DNA of 64,000 nucleotides from Patiria miniata (taxonomy: Eukaryota; Echinodermata; Asteroidea; Valvatida; Asterinidae): NCBI RefSeq assembly GCF_015706575.1, contig NW_024037076.1:10822777-10886776 (forward strand), written 5' to 3'. Made by a program: the position numbers and the translations under genes. Numbering within the stretch: the stretch's first letter is position 1; each line of letters starts with the position of its first letter. Positions 13,266-23,806 of the stretch are shown here, piece after piece. The notes under the pieces are model-generated. The model did no database searches, was not told where the DNA came from, and saw only the letters and a program-made list of their open reading frames with translations.

Positions 13266-14008
13266 TTGGTGCTTTTCTCTTTGCGATTAAAAGCAACAAT
13301 CCTTATTTCCGCAGTGGGATCGAATTACTTAGAGGCGCGAAAGATCGCGCCATATTACACATGAATGCTATTACGTAACTCTTTTCTACAATCGTTGTTT
13401 GTACTGAGCAGTTGACTATTAAGAGTCAATACAAGCAATTAACCCTACCAAGCTCGTCTTTGTTCTGTCTCATCAATTGTTTCGCGTCGCGCGTCTTTCG
13501 GCCGGCACTGACATCGCGCTGATGCAGTGAAATTCTAGCAAGTTTCCCCTACCTCGTAATTTACATCAAACTACTGACCCGTTTACAATAATTTACGAGG
13601 GAAATTTGTTTCTCTGATTCTAATTCAGCTCCCTTAGCTATCTTGGAAAAATTTCTCTTTTCTTGTACTTACGCTAAGTATAGGGAATATATAATACATT
13701 ATTATAGTACATTATAGTCAGCGGAACCGGTGGCATGGTTTGAATCGTGACCACGCGAGTTGCAGTGAATGCGCACGGAGCCAACGAGCCTGCCACTCGC
13801 ATGGTCATTTTTCGTGTCCTGGTTGCCATGCGTCTTGGCTCAAGTCTACGTGACTAACGATTCACGGTCACGAAAAGGCCTTTGAGACAAAACAAAGCAA
13901 ATAAATGAACCTACGTGCGACCGAAAGATCTAAATTGGGGCCGTATTGTGTACTTAACAAGTGAGTATAATTTTTACTAACATCTGCACATGTAGTACTC
14001 CAATCAGC

Positions 14009-14990
14009 GGCGGCGGAACGCTTTTATAAAACTGGGGCGGCATCATCAAAAAAGGCATTTGCTCATAAAAAAAAAACTGTTCCGTCGGTGTGAAAGAGGA
14101 GAAAATTGTGAAACTATTTTCGTTCACATTGCAAGGAATACATGTTGCCCAGAGCAAAATTTACTAACAACAGTGATATACACTTTTAAAAATGTTTGCA
14201 TTGTATTTGATAAGCGCGAGGAGCACATAATAATTATTGTTTTTACCAGCCAGTTTTCCATGACCATTTTGAGAGGGACACAATAATTATTGTGTTATTG
14301 CGAGAGGGGTATTCGTTCTTTCGAGGGATAGTTGTCCATCTCAAGAAGGTTCACAATCTTGTTAATGCGCGAGGGGTATTTGTGTTTTCGAGGGGCACTT
14401 TTGCATAAGAGAGGACACCATTTTAAACGCGATCAGAATGCTTTCATGTGCGTTTGAGGGGTTTGTTTCTTTTTCATCTCGAGGGGGCACATTTTTGACC
14501 TAATGTGGCAAAATGAGGAGTGTCCCCCAAAACCATGTTTTGAGTAATCAACGCCTGACGTTGAATACACTAGAAAAATCAAGTCCAAATCAATATTGTG
14601 TTTTTTTTCCTTACTTTTGAGTAGCCAAGGTATCCAAGATCACACTATGTATATTTGTTGGGAAAAAATATCCCCAAAAGTAGGGAAACTGAAGAACGTG
14701 CTCCACTGCCATTGGCGGCGCAATGTGTATTTTTTCTTTTTTTTTCAGTGCCGTTTTTCTGGAAATGATGTTGGCGAAGTTCCTGTGACAAATCTTTGCA
14801 GTAAACTAAGCTACATTAGAAAGCCAATAATTTGCACTTTAACATGATGTACGTAACTCGAAAAGTCAAAGGTGGGGGTTATTCCTCATTAGGATATGGT
14901 AGGTCACATCTATGACCGCGAGAGGGGCACTTTTTTGGCCTGGGAAAATCGTGGAGGGGGGAGGGGGGCTTGCCCCTCAGTTCCGCCGCC
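14009..14990. mobile_element. TIR element inserted in duplication unit 2, about 0.98 kb
   Basis: Perfect 11-bp inverted ends GGCGGCGGAAC (14009-14019) and GTTCCGCCGCC (14980-14990), absent from unit 1 at the equivalent site near 9440. CCAAT occurs just outside the left end and the right end runs into AAT, so the target duplication may be 3-5 bp. The interior has repeated GAGGGGCACTTTT-like words; no intact transposase. Confidence 0.6.
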
Positions 14991-15832
14991 AATTTGATAT
15001 AGTTCAGTCACCAGTGTTTGTTGTAACTTTCGAATGGGTACTCAACTGTGTCAACTGGTTGAACAACGGCTGGGTGCTTGAGTGACGATGTCAGGCCAAT
15101 TACCACAGAAGAAATGCAGGGTTGGAAGCAGTGGTTCCCCGTTTCAGGTTATAAAAACGGATTTAACTGAAACCGGTTAATTTTGGTTGGTTATTTTATG
15201 GCTGTCTTCAAAAGGAGCCAGAAAATAAAACCCCGGATTGTTGATGATTCCTGCAGTTGTGGAGCAGGGTTACGGACTTTCTGGAGTCCAATTGAAATTG
15301 AAAAAAAAGAAGATTTAGTCAACATTGCATGCTTTGATTGACCTATATCAGTTTGACAAAACTGCTATAGTTCGGATCATAATGCGGGGCCTCGCTTACA
15401 ATTTTTGCACCATTTTATTTGATGTGATAAGAACGGGAAAATCTCCATGTCTAAAAAAGACATAGCCTAATAGTAATCTGTGGCTATAGATTAGGCCCAT
15501 TGGGAGCGGGGGTACCAGGACGGATCCAGAACACACTTGTTGTTGGGGGGGGGGGGCATTTTCCGCCCAAATTAAATATGAAAATCAAGGGGGGGCAAAT
15601 GTTTTGTGGGTGGTGTACGCAGTCGCTGCTTGTGGGTGGTGTACGCAGTCGCTTCTATCTTTACAAAATTTGGGTTGGTTTTTTTTTTTGGGGGGGGGGG
15701 CGGACATGGCTCCCGTATGGTTGCCCCTCCCCCTTTTTTCTCTGGGTCCGCCGTTGTGAGGGGATCGGAGGAACACCCCTCCTCACTTTAGAAAATTCTT
15801 GCGAATGCAATTGTAACAGTGATGACTGCATG

Positions 15833-16096
15833 CAGGGCCGGATTAAGTCTTCCGTAGACCCTATAGGCAAAAGTGTTTTGTAGGCCCTACTCCACACTAG
15901 GCGCCAGCACCAATTTCATGTTGATGTAATTAAGCAAGACGGGCCAAACTGATAGCTCTAAAAGCCTGTTGGCACGCTGTGGTATTTGTGTAGGCCCTCA
16001 AATGTTTCATAGGCCCTCAAACTTTTCGTAGGCCCCAACATTTTCCGTAGGCTCTAGGCACAGTGCCTACCGTGCCTATTGGATAAACCAGGCCTG
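15833..16096. mobile_element. hAT-type MITE, 264 bp, with perfect 8-bp target duplication
   Basis: Flanked by ACTGCATG at 15825-15832 and 16097-16104. Unit 1 has a single ACTGCATG at 11395-11402 and no insert, so the pre-insertion site is visible. Ends CAGGGCCGGATTA and, reverse-complemented, CAGGCCTGGTTTA (10 of 13 match). The interior repeats GTAGGCCC-type words (three or four times). 8-bp duplication and CAGGG ends point to hAT. Confidence 0.85.
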
Positions 16097-16619
16097 ACTG
16101 CATGACAACTGTGTGCCCCCACCCCCCCCCCCCCCCACCTCCCCACCCCCACCACCTTTCAGAGAGAAAAATCATCATTATCGTCGGAGTCTCATGGTTT
16201 CACCGTGATGCGCTCGCTTATTTCATTTTCATGTTGCTTTCAACCTTACTAATTTATCATAAAATGTCAAAGTGTGCCGCGACACTTTCATCAACTCGAT
16301 GCCAGTTATCAAAGTGTTCATGGCCAATAGAGGGCGGTATCAGTGAACACCGTGAATCGTTCACGAGCCGAGGAACCACTCAACTCGAGCTTTATCGTAG
16401 ATATGTTTCTCATCCTTCTGCATTTAATCTTGCCATATATGTACGTTATAACAATATTTTGACCACTGTGATTCGTAATTCGAAGAGTATTTTTTTGCAA
16501 AACAATTTGAAAAAGAAACGGGTAATGTTAAAAACACTAGGAAAACTATCAACAGTGTACTTAAAAATATAACCCCTTCTAATTTGTCTTCCATTGATAT
16601 TACGGTGCTGCGGTTAACA

Positions 16620-16928
16620 TTTCACTTTTTGTGGCAGACCATTATCATACTTACTTTGCAAATATTGGTGAAAATCTTAGCAATCAAATTCCTCCCAGTG
16701 ATCGTTATTTTCATGATTATCTTTCAAATCCTAACTCCATCTTAATTTTCGTTGGTCCGGTTACCGAACAGCAAACTTAAGACATCGTTAACAATTTGCC
16801 TAACAAAAAAAAGTTCAGGTCTTGATCTTGTAATAATTTTCTTATTAAATAATTTGTGATCCTCGCAATCTCCATGCCCTTTACATGTATTATTAACCTT
16901 TCACTGTCTACCGGTATTGTACCTGATG
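16620..16928 (+). pseudogene. LINE reverse-transcriptase fragment (N-terminal RT part), broken
   Basis: Reads FANIGENLSNQIPPSDRYFH, then DYLSNPNSI and FVGPVTEQQ, then after stops and shifts DIVNNLPNKK, NNFLIK and CIINLSLSTGIVPDA. This is the stretch before and into RT motifs of CR1/L2-like non-LTR elements. It stops at the CAGGGGCGGATCCAGG sequence at 16929. Confidence 0.65.
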
Positions 16929-17130
16929 CAGGGGCGGATCCAGGAATTTTCGGGGGGGGGGGGTAATAGGCAAACATATCTGAAATGTAGACAGGTTTTT
17001 TTTTCTCCGGACAAACTTGGCCTCCGAAAATATAGGGGGGGGGGGTGGCTTGTACCATACTTTCAATGGGGTCGCTGTTCAAATTTGACGATTATTAACA
17101 ATATATCACAGAATAGTGTACATAATAATA
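16929..17130. mobile_element. hAT-like end fragment (GGGGCGGATCC type) inside LINE debris
   Basis: Starts CAGGGGCGGATCCAGGAA, a terminal sequence common to hAT MITEs, followed by G runs. I could not find the opposite terminus, so it appears truncated. Similar GGACGGATCCAGAACAC sequence lies at about 11188 and 15520 in the duplicated units. Confidence 0.45.
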
Positions 17131-17164
17131 CCCCCTAACCAAGCTGGCTCTGTCTGTATTTTGT

Positions 17165-17885
17165 GCCTTATTTCATATTGCAGATTGCTTGATTGCTGAA
17201 TCACCGAAGAACTTCAAACACTTGCGAACCGAGTCCAAGAAGCAAGCAGTAACTTTGGACAGAATATAAACTTATCTAAAACCCAAGTCCAAACCATCAT
17301 CATAAAGACTCAGACACTCGACATCAACATTGACAACCACAAGCTGGAGCAAGTCCAAACATGTGTACCTGGGAGGAATCATCACAAAGTCTGGCACATT
17401 GTGAAGATGACATTAAAAACAGCATAATTATGCAAAGCATTGGGCGCTGTCCAAAGACTACACACCATTTGGCAGTCAAGAGGTTTAAAATGGAAACCAA
17501 ACTCCAACTCTACCGAACACTGTCCACCATTCTACCAAAACTTGGACTCTCAAGAAAGCTGATGGAAACAGACTCCTGGTATTTGAGATGGCCTGCCTCC
17601 GCAAAATCATGGGGGTCTCCAGACTAGATAAAATCCGGAGCCAAACCACCAGAGACACACTTGGCCAACGCACAACAATAACCGATAGAATAAGCGAAAG
17701 ACACACAAATATTTTGGACACGTCACGAGAATGGGAAGCGACATATACCCAGAAATAGCATACGAGGGGACAAGATCAAGAGGAAGACCAACAAAGAAAT
17801 GGCTAGACTGTCTCCGAACGGACTGCAGATCGAGAGACATCTCTCTGTCAGAAGTGTTTGGCAGGACATCATGAGCAGAAGCCAT
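17165..17885 (+). pseudogene. LINE reverse-transcriptase fragment (C-terminal part), frameshifted
   Basis: Starts at a decayed YADD box (IADCLIAESPKN), then NINLSKTQVQTIIIK, a frameshift near 17370 into VYLGGIITKSG, then FEMACLRKIMGVSRLDKIRS, ISER, GHVTRMGSDIYPEIAYEG and RSRGRPTKKWLDCLRTDCRS. This order is that of the RT thumb and tail of non-LTR retrotransposons. Several shifts and stops; not functional. Confidence 0.75.
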
Positions 17886-18726
17886 CACACAGCCTGCTGG
17901 TGTGGAAGGCTTAGCATGGAGCATAGCATGGAGCAATCCATATACATTGCTTATAGTATAGCACAGTCTTTTAGCAATTTTGACACCACCTATAGTTGCG
18001 ACTCGGGCGTCGCTATGGGGGCAGGGGTTGTGAGTTTGTTTCTGCATTCAATATATAGGGGACGTTGAACTGTGCAGGACAATAGGGTCCTCAATTCCCG
18101 AAGGTCCCCAATCTCCGATCGTATACAAAACATATGGGAGGCCTTCCTGAAAAGTTAGTGTACAAACAAAAGAGGGACAATAGAGGTCCCCGATTGTAGG
18201 CAAATACACACTTGGGTGTGTGGGGCGTCACACCCCCCATCAGACTGTTTTGGCGGCAAAATTATGGTGCTGTCGGTAAAATAGAAAATGAAGAATGGAG
18301 AAGGAAAGGGAAAGGAAGAAGGAAGAAGAAAAAATGGAGAATGTAAATAATAAACACCGCTGCTATGCTAAAAATCCCGCAACCCATGGCGACAGATTGT
18401 ACATTCTGTCATGTCGACACGAGCTGCCGCGCGAGGTCGCTTCATTTACAGGCGTTGACCACTGATCTCTATAATAGTATTATTAGTATATAATAGAGAT
18501 CAGAGTAAAATACAAGCACATGCTCGCTCGCAGGCAGTTACGAATTGAGCTGATTCTTAGTGATGACTCAAAATCATGGATCAAGCTAAAGAGGGCAAAT
18601 CTCGAAAGAGAGTCAATTGCTACAGTTTTGATGTGATGTTTATATGACGTGATAATATATCAACTTTGATGACCCATCCCCATCTCCCTTAACTCGAACA
18701 CATTTCATTCAAAAAGTCAGGGGAAG

Positions 18727-19189
18727 CAGTGGCGTGGCAAGGTCATGTTTATTGGAAGGGGGGTGGGTTAACATTTTTTTGAAAAGGGCACTTGCACATC
18801 CGTTGTGAAATGTAGACACGTTTTTTCTCGGGACACTTGGCCTCCGTAAAATCAAAAAGCGGGGTGGGGGTGAGGGGCTGGTTTCAACGTCGATATAGGG
18901 CGCTCTTTCAAACCGACGATTATGTACACTAGCGGACAATATAATGGTGCTTTACAGGGCGATACTTGCGTAAGAAAAAAAAGGCACCCGAAACGGCCGA
19001 TGGCACAAAAAAAGGGCACATTTCCCTTTAGAAAAAGGGCACTCAGTGTTCAGAACAAAAGGGCACTTATTAAAAAAGGGCACTCTTTACAAGATATTGG
19101 GGGGAGGTAAGCGCTGATGGGAAAAGGGCATTTGAATGGAAAAGGGCAGTCTATACAAAATATTGGGGCGGGGGTAAACAAAACCTAAC

Positions 19190-19230
<41 letters not shown>

Positions 19231-19241
19231 CTGGCTACGCG
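18727..19241. mobile_element. hAT-like insertion in duplication unit 2, about 0.5 kb
   Basis: Begins CAGTGGCGTGGCAAGG after GTCAGGGGAAG and ends near GCTGGCTACGCG before TGGGAGTGGCCAGG. Unit 1 reads GTCAGGGGAAAGTGGCCAGG at 12408-12427 with no insert. The interior repeats AAAAGGGCACT-like words five or more times and has 39 consecutive C (19191-19229). Flanks AGGGGAAG and TATGGGAG may be a decayed 8-bp duplication. Confidence 0.6.
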
Positions 19242-21070
19242 TATGGGAGTGGCCAGGAAATGCCTCAGATGACACCAGACAGCATCTACAGTGCAAATTC
19301 CCGGGACTGTAATTGGCCCTGGACCCCACGCCTTCAGGGCTTCGCGCTCCGCGCTCGCAAAAAGTTCCACTTTAGGATTTAAAGATCCCCCACCCAGTCT
19401 GGGATCAGCTAGGGAACGGGCCTGAACATGGTATGCGCACACGTACTGAGCGTGTACACGCAGTTTGCCACGGGCAAATGTCCAAAACTTGTCAATATGG
19501 TATAGAGCCGAATCTTTTGAAGTTGAACTGATCCCAAATGTACTCCATTCAAAGTAATCAACATTATTAACCAAATTAGAAATGAAGTTAAAGGGATCAT
19601 TTTGGGCAGAAATTATCAATTACACTTATTTTGCATGACGGTTCGTCGGCAAATTTCGTGATGGCACCCCCTCCATTCAAAATGGTCTAGCGACGCCCGT
19701 GAGTTGGGACGATTTGCGCCCGATGCACGATTTATCGCATTTCTTTTAGTCTTGAGCTAAAAGACGTTGTTGTGAATATTGGATTCACGATAACCCGCCG
19801 CCGCGAGAGGGCGTAATCACCCACGAACCATTTATTCATTCATTCCTTCATTTTGCAAACATAAAAGAATCCTTCCGAATCATAAAACACATAAAAAAAT
19901 ACACTTACTGTATAATTACAACAACCACGATGGATGACAACCATTAATTTTATTCTTCTGATCAGACAGGGACATTTAGGCTATATTTCTGTCATTACGA
20001 ATTGTCTAGTGCTATAGTGGCAAAATACGCGGAACCTGATAGGGTACTACATTAATGTTTAGACATTCAGTGTCGTTGGTGCCAAATCTTTATTTATTTG
20101 CAATGATTGCATTTCACACAAGGTTAAGCAGGCTGCATAATTATATTCTTTGAGTTGTTTTGATTTGTTATGTTATATGCTTTATTATTTTTCGAGCGAT
20201 TTTTAAAATAGATTTCGAACGATTATACAGTACAAGCTCTCAATATAATAAATGAATCATTCTTGCAATTGCCCTCGGATAGCAAAAAAGAAAGAAAATA
20301 AAACAAAAAGTTATGTGGCGATGGCCAAGTCTTCAGGAGTCGGACTTATGACCCTAACTCAATGAGCCCCTTACCGACTTCCATATAGAACTCTTCCGGG
20401 ACTCGGTACCCGGCCCACCACACCTCCTTCCCTGTCCATCCATGTAACTCGAAAGTCAGGCACCATAAAGGGAGGAAACGAGGTGGCACCCTAAGCCTTG
20501 CTGCCGAGTCAGCAAAAGAACCCCGTACCTATACGCAGACGCCAACCTGGACTTCGCAGACAGTCCCAACTTGTGAGTCAGCTTACCGACCGACCGAGCT
20601 AACTGCTGTTGGTGAATGACGACGGGAAATTAAAACTCTTAAATTAAATGACAAAACCACCTGTGCGGAAAACCAAAAAATGACACCGAGTGGACTCGAA
20701 CCCCCAACCCTGGGTCCGCTGTCAGACAGCTTAACCACTAGGCTATAGTCAGTTAGTGGTTTTCTCTTTGCGTTAAAAACATAATCCTTATTTCCGCAGT
20801 GGGAAAGTTACTTGGTTTTTCTTAGGGGCGCGAAAGATGCGCGCGCTATTCACAATCATGAATGCTGTTACATAACTCTTTTCTACATTCGGTCTTACTT
20901 ACAGCTCACCCCATTGTTTGCGTCGCGCGTCTTTCGGCCGGAACTGGCATCGCGCCAGGCTGACTGTTGAACATTCTAGCAAGTTTCCCTTACCTCATAA
21001 TTTTTATCAAACTACTGAACCGTTTACAAATATTTACGAGGGAATTTTGTTTGTTTGTCTAATTGTGATA

Positions 21071-21213
21071 GGTCTGAGACCTAATGACGTCACGCTTTGT
21101 TTACAAGTGTGCTTTCTAGTGACAGACCGTCCCTACTTCGTCTGGCGTCCCGACTTCGCTCCCACAGGAAAGCGCACATGTCAACAAAGCCATTACGTCA
21201 CTAGGTCAGATCT
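21071..21213. mobile_element. Small inverted-repeat insertion in duplication unit 2
   Basis: Arms at about 21071-21104 (GGTCTGAGACCTAATGACGT) and 21181-21213 (ACGTCACTAGGTCAGATC). Unit 1 lacks it between TTGTTTCTCTGATTC and CAGCTCCC (about 13606-13635). Confidence 0.5.
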
Positions 21214-21510
21214 AAGCAGCTCCTTTAGCTTGGGAAAATTAATCTTTTCTTGTCGCTAGGTCTAGGGAATGGTGCCATTATAACATAGTCAGCTGGTTGC
21301 ATATGGTCGAAATCGTGACCGACTGGTCCAAAGCGCTTAACTTGGCAGATAGATTCTTATAGCCCTAGAGAACATATTTAGGCCTAGAAGGGGTGGCACG
21401 TGAAATTCTCATGGGAAGGGTGCCTAATTTGCGTAAGTCGTAAATAGCCTCCGTGTAATACATTTATTCCCATATTTTGGTAGGCCTATATTTAGACTTT
21501 TAGGCGTTGG

Positions 21511-21590
21511 TGGCAGCAACACACCAATCCTTTTCTAATATGACGCAAACAATGGAAAAAGAACCGTGTGTTTGCTGCCACCAACGTCCC
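21511..21590. repeat. Short inverted repeat (hairpin)
   Basis: CGTTGGTGGCAGCAACACAC pairs with GTGTGTTTGCTGCCACCAAC about 35 bases downstream. Origin unknown; may be a very small MITE. Confidence 0.6.
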
Positions 21591-21631
21591 AACTAAAGTC
21601 TCCATTACGGGGGATAATAACGAAATATCCA

Positions 21632-22196
21632 AAAACGGCTACCATTATACCCTAAAGTTGCACTCATTTACCATGTCCTAAATATCATCAAATAGCTTGC
21701 CAAACATCATTATTGATGAGCTTAAGATTCACAAAGTTATTTATTGGGCTAAACATTAATAGGCGAGGGGTTTACCGTACTGACCGTAGACGTGGGGGTT
21801 TTGAACAAGTTCAAAGAAATCCCCCCCCCCCAACCAAAAAAAAATATAGAGATTAAAGTTGTTTATAATAATCATGTCTATTATACGTTAAACTTTTTTT
21901 TTACATGTCAAATTTGGGGATATCTTTTAAACCTGTTCAAGTCTACCATCGACGTATGGCAAACCTTTTTTTGCCCAATTTACGGACACCTTTTTTTTCT
22001 GGGCTTAATATCATGATGTTTATATCAATATCACTGTTTACATTATTTTCCATATAGTTTTATTGTTGTAACTGTGCCAGTAAGCACAACTGAAGAGCAT
22101 CAATACTGAGGTTTGGCAAGAATGTACTAGACTTGATGTTAATCTTGGGAAACGATAAATACTTGCAACTAGGGTATAATGGCAGCCATTTTGGAT
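21632..22196. mobile_element. TIR element, about 565 bp
   Basis: Inverted arms: GGCTACCATTATACCCTAAA near 21638 and TAGGGTATAATGGCAGCC near 22171-22188, with TTGCCAAACATCATT / TTGGCAAGAATGT forming a second inner pair. AT-rich interior without coding potential. Confidence 0.6.
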
Positions 22197-22539
22197 CTTT
22201 CCTATGTCATCATATGTATCCAGTCACTTATATGCTTCATAAAATGTTATTAAAGTATTAAAGGATGTGTAAGTTAGAATCCCCCAAAAACAGACTTTAA
22301 AAAAAATAAAAAAATAAAAAAAATATACCAAAATATGGGAACACATGTTACACGGCAGCTTTTTTTACGATTATGTATGCAAAAAGTATTCCAAAAGAAT
22401 TTTACGTGTCACCTCCTAAAAATCTTCTTGAGGGATATAAAAATATATCTGCCAACTTTGGTGCTTTGGACCTGTCGGTCACGATCTTGCCTAAAATTTG
22501 ATCTAAATCACGAGTTGATTTAGACCCCTACAGTCTAGT

Positions 22540-22906
22540 CCTACACATCTGCAGAGCGCGCCAACGTTTGCGCGGACAGCATGTGGACAGTTCATCAGCC
22601 GTGTGAGAATTGGGTATATTTTGTGACTTCGACTTCAATTCAATGCAGTGTGTAGCCATAGTCGTTGATATCAACGGCCGTCTCGGACATCGGTACGCGC
22701 CATTATAATATTGGCAGCAGCAAGTCGTTAGGGGGCGTTTCGTTTTAGTACATGGATCGACATGATGGCGGATAAACAGTGACAGACGGCGACAATATTC
22801 CATCAATAAATCCTGCTTTTCCCTCATTTAGATGCTACATCCCCTGCGTTATTATGTATTTAGTTTTCTTGGTCGTATGAGGAACTGATTTGGAGCCATA
22901 AAATTG
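22540..22906 (+). promoter_or_regulatory. CpG-richer block, candidate GAPVD1 promoter and non-coding first exon
   Basis: Compared with its AT-rich surroundings this block has many CpGs and GC-rich words (GCGCGCC, TTTGCGCGGAC, GGGGGCGTTTCG, ACGGCGAC) and a YY1-like GATGGCGG at about 22763-22770. A good donor, TTG/GTAAGC, follows at 22907, which could join to the acceptor at 28061-28062. This is inference; no TATA box is evident. A minus-strand open frame over the same block shows no recognisable protein. Confidence 0.33.
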
Positions 22907-23189
22907 GTAAGCTGTGCTTGTGATTAACCGAACTAGGCCTAGTTGAGTATTGAGTTAAGTTGTTTGTGTGAATCGAATGGAATTGGAATGAAATGAATGA
23001 AAATTGAAATTTGATCAAACATGGACGAAGCATTTACTGAGAAAACACTTTTTCATACCAGCCTCATCATGGGGTTTTGTGCACAGGGTGTCAAGTGATC
23101 TCCAGGCATTATTGGAAGGCCTTTTTTTTTTTTAAAGAAGGCTATTCTCACACTACTCACTATAGTCATGCTACTTGCTAGTCACAGAA

Positions 23190-23520
23190 ATTAGAAATGT
23201 TTCTCACTCAGCATGCTCAGTCCCAGATTCATGTCTTTTCAACTTTCTTGCAGTTGCAGTAATGACTGACCTTCATTGACATAATGGAAAAATGTTGCAA
23301 CCTGACACCACTTTTTGCTTCACATAGGCTTATCATCGCCATGATTAACATGAAGGTCATTCATTGCAAAAATGATGATGAGACATGAATCTGGGACTGA
23401 GAAACATTTCAAATTTTGTTAGGAAATAGGCCTACATAGCATTTTTTCGTGACTCTCCATAGACTTTGTGCACAATTGCGGATGTGGCATCAGGTTGCAA
23501 CATTTTTTTCTGAGATAATT
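23190..23520. repeat. Nested inverted repeat
   Basis: GAAATGTTTCTCACTCAGCA...CTCAGTCCCAGATTCATGTC pairs with GACATGAATCTGGGACTGAG at about 23383-23402. An overlapping pair (AATGTTGCAACCTGACACC, 23291-23309; GGCATCAGGTTGCAACATTT, 23487-23506) crosses it. Looks like overlapping or nested fold-back elements. Confidence 0.55.
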
Positions 23521-23605
23521 AATACTAAAATAGGCATAAACCGACAACCGTGCGGTCATGGCGAGGCCCGCGATTGGATTTGTGCACAGCGCATTTACCA
23601 GTTCG

Positions 23606-23806
23606 TTCTTGCCGGCTGCGCTGGCTGATGGCGCATGATGTCACTAATGCGGAAGCGGAATACCCGACGACTGTTGAGGTTTACCACTCGCATCATAGCT
23701 GCGATACTGGACGGCAACCAAAGTTTGCCGGTTATCGTGCATGAAACAGTCGTCGGGTAATCCGCTTCCACGTGACATCATGCGCCATCAGCCAGCGCAG
23801 CCACCA
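23606..23806. repeat. Long inverted repeat, arms about 58 bp
   Basis: GGCTGCGCTGGCTGATGGCG and following bases to GACGACTGTT (about 23613-23675) pair with AACAGTCGTCGGGTAATCCG to CAGCCAGCGCAGCC (about 23746-23804). Loop about 70 bp. Near-perfect arms suggest a recent fold-back element. Confidence 0.75.

Larger units (their letters stand above)
9298..13865. repeat. Tandem duplication, unit 1
   Basis: Matches unit 2 (13866-21310) in the same order: 9298-9440 with 13866-14000; 9448-9860 with 15003-15385; 11090-11710 with 15398-16400; 11930-12415 with 17960-18725; 12420-12660 with 19252-19480; 12715-13735 with 20200-21310. Part of the match is nearly identical (12760-13110 with 20250-20590). Unit 1 carries one large insertion relative to unit 2, at about 9866-11089. 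Confidence 0.8.
13866..21310. repeat. Tandem duplication, unit 2 (expanded by insertions)
   Basis: Begins with the same GAAAAGGCCTTTGAGAC word as unit 1, straight after the end of unit 1. It is longer because it holds segments absent from unit 1: 14009-14990, 15833-16096, about 16400-17950, 18727-19241, about 19485-20190 and 21071-21213. Both units lie outside any recognised gene. Confidence 0.8.

Noticed and set aside
22528..22827. 99-codon minus-strand open frame
   Set aside because: No recognisable protein; explained by low stop density in a CpG-richer block.
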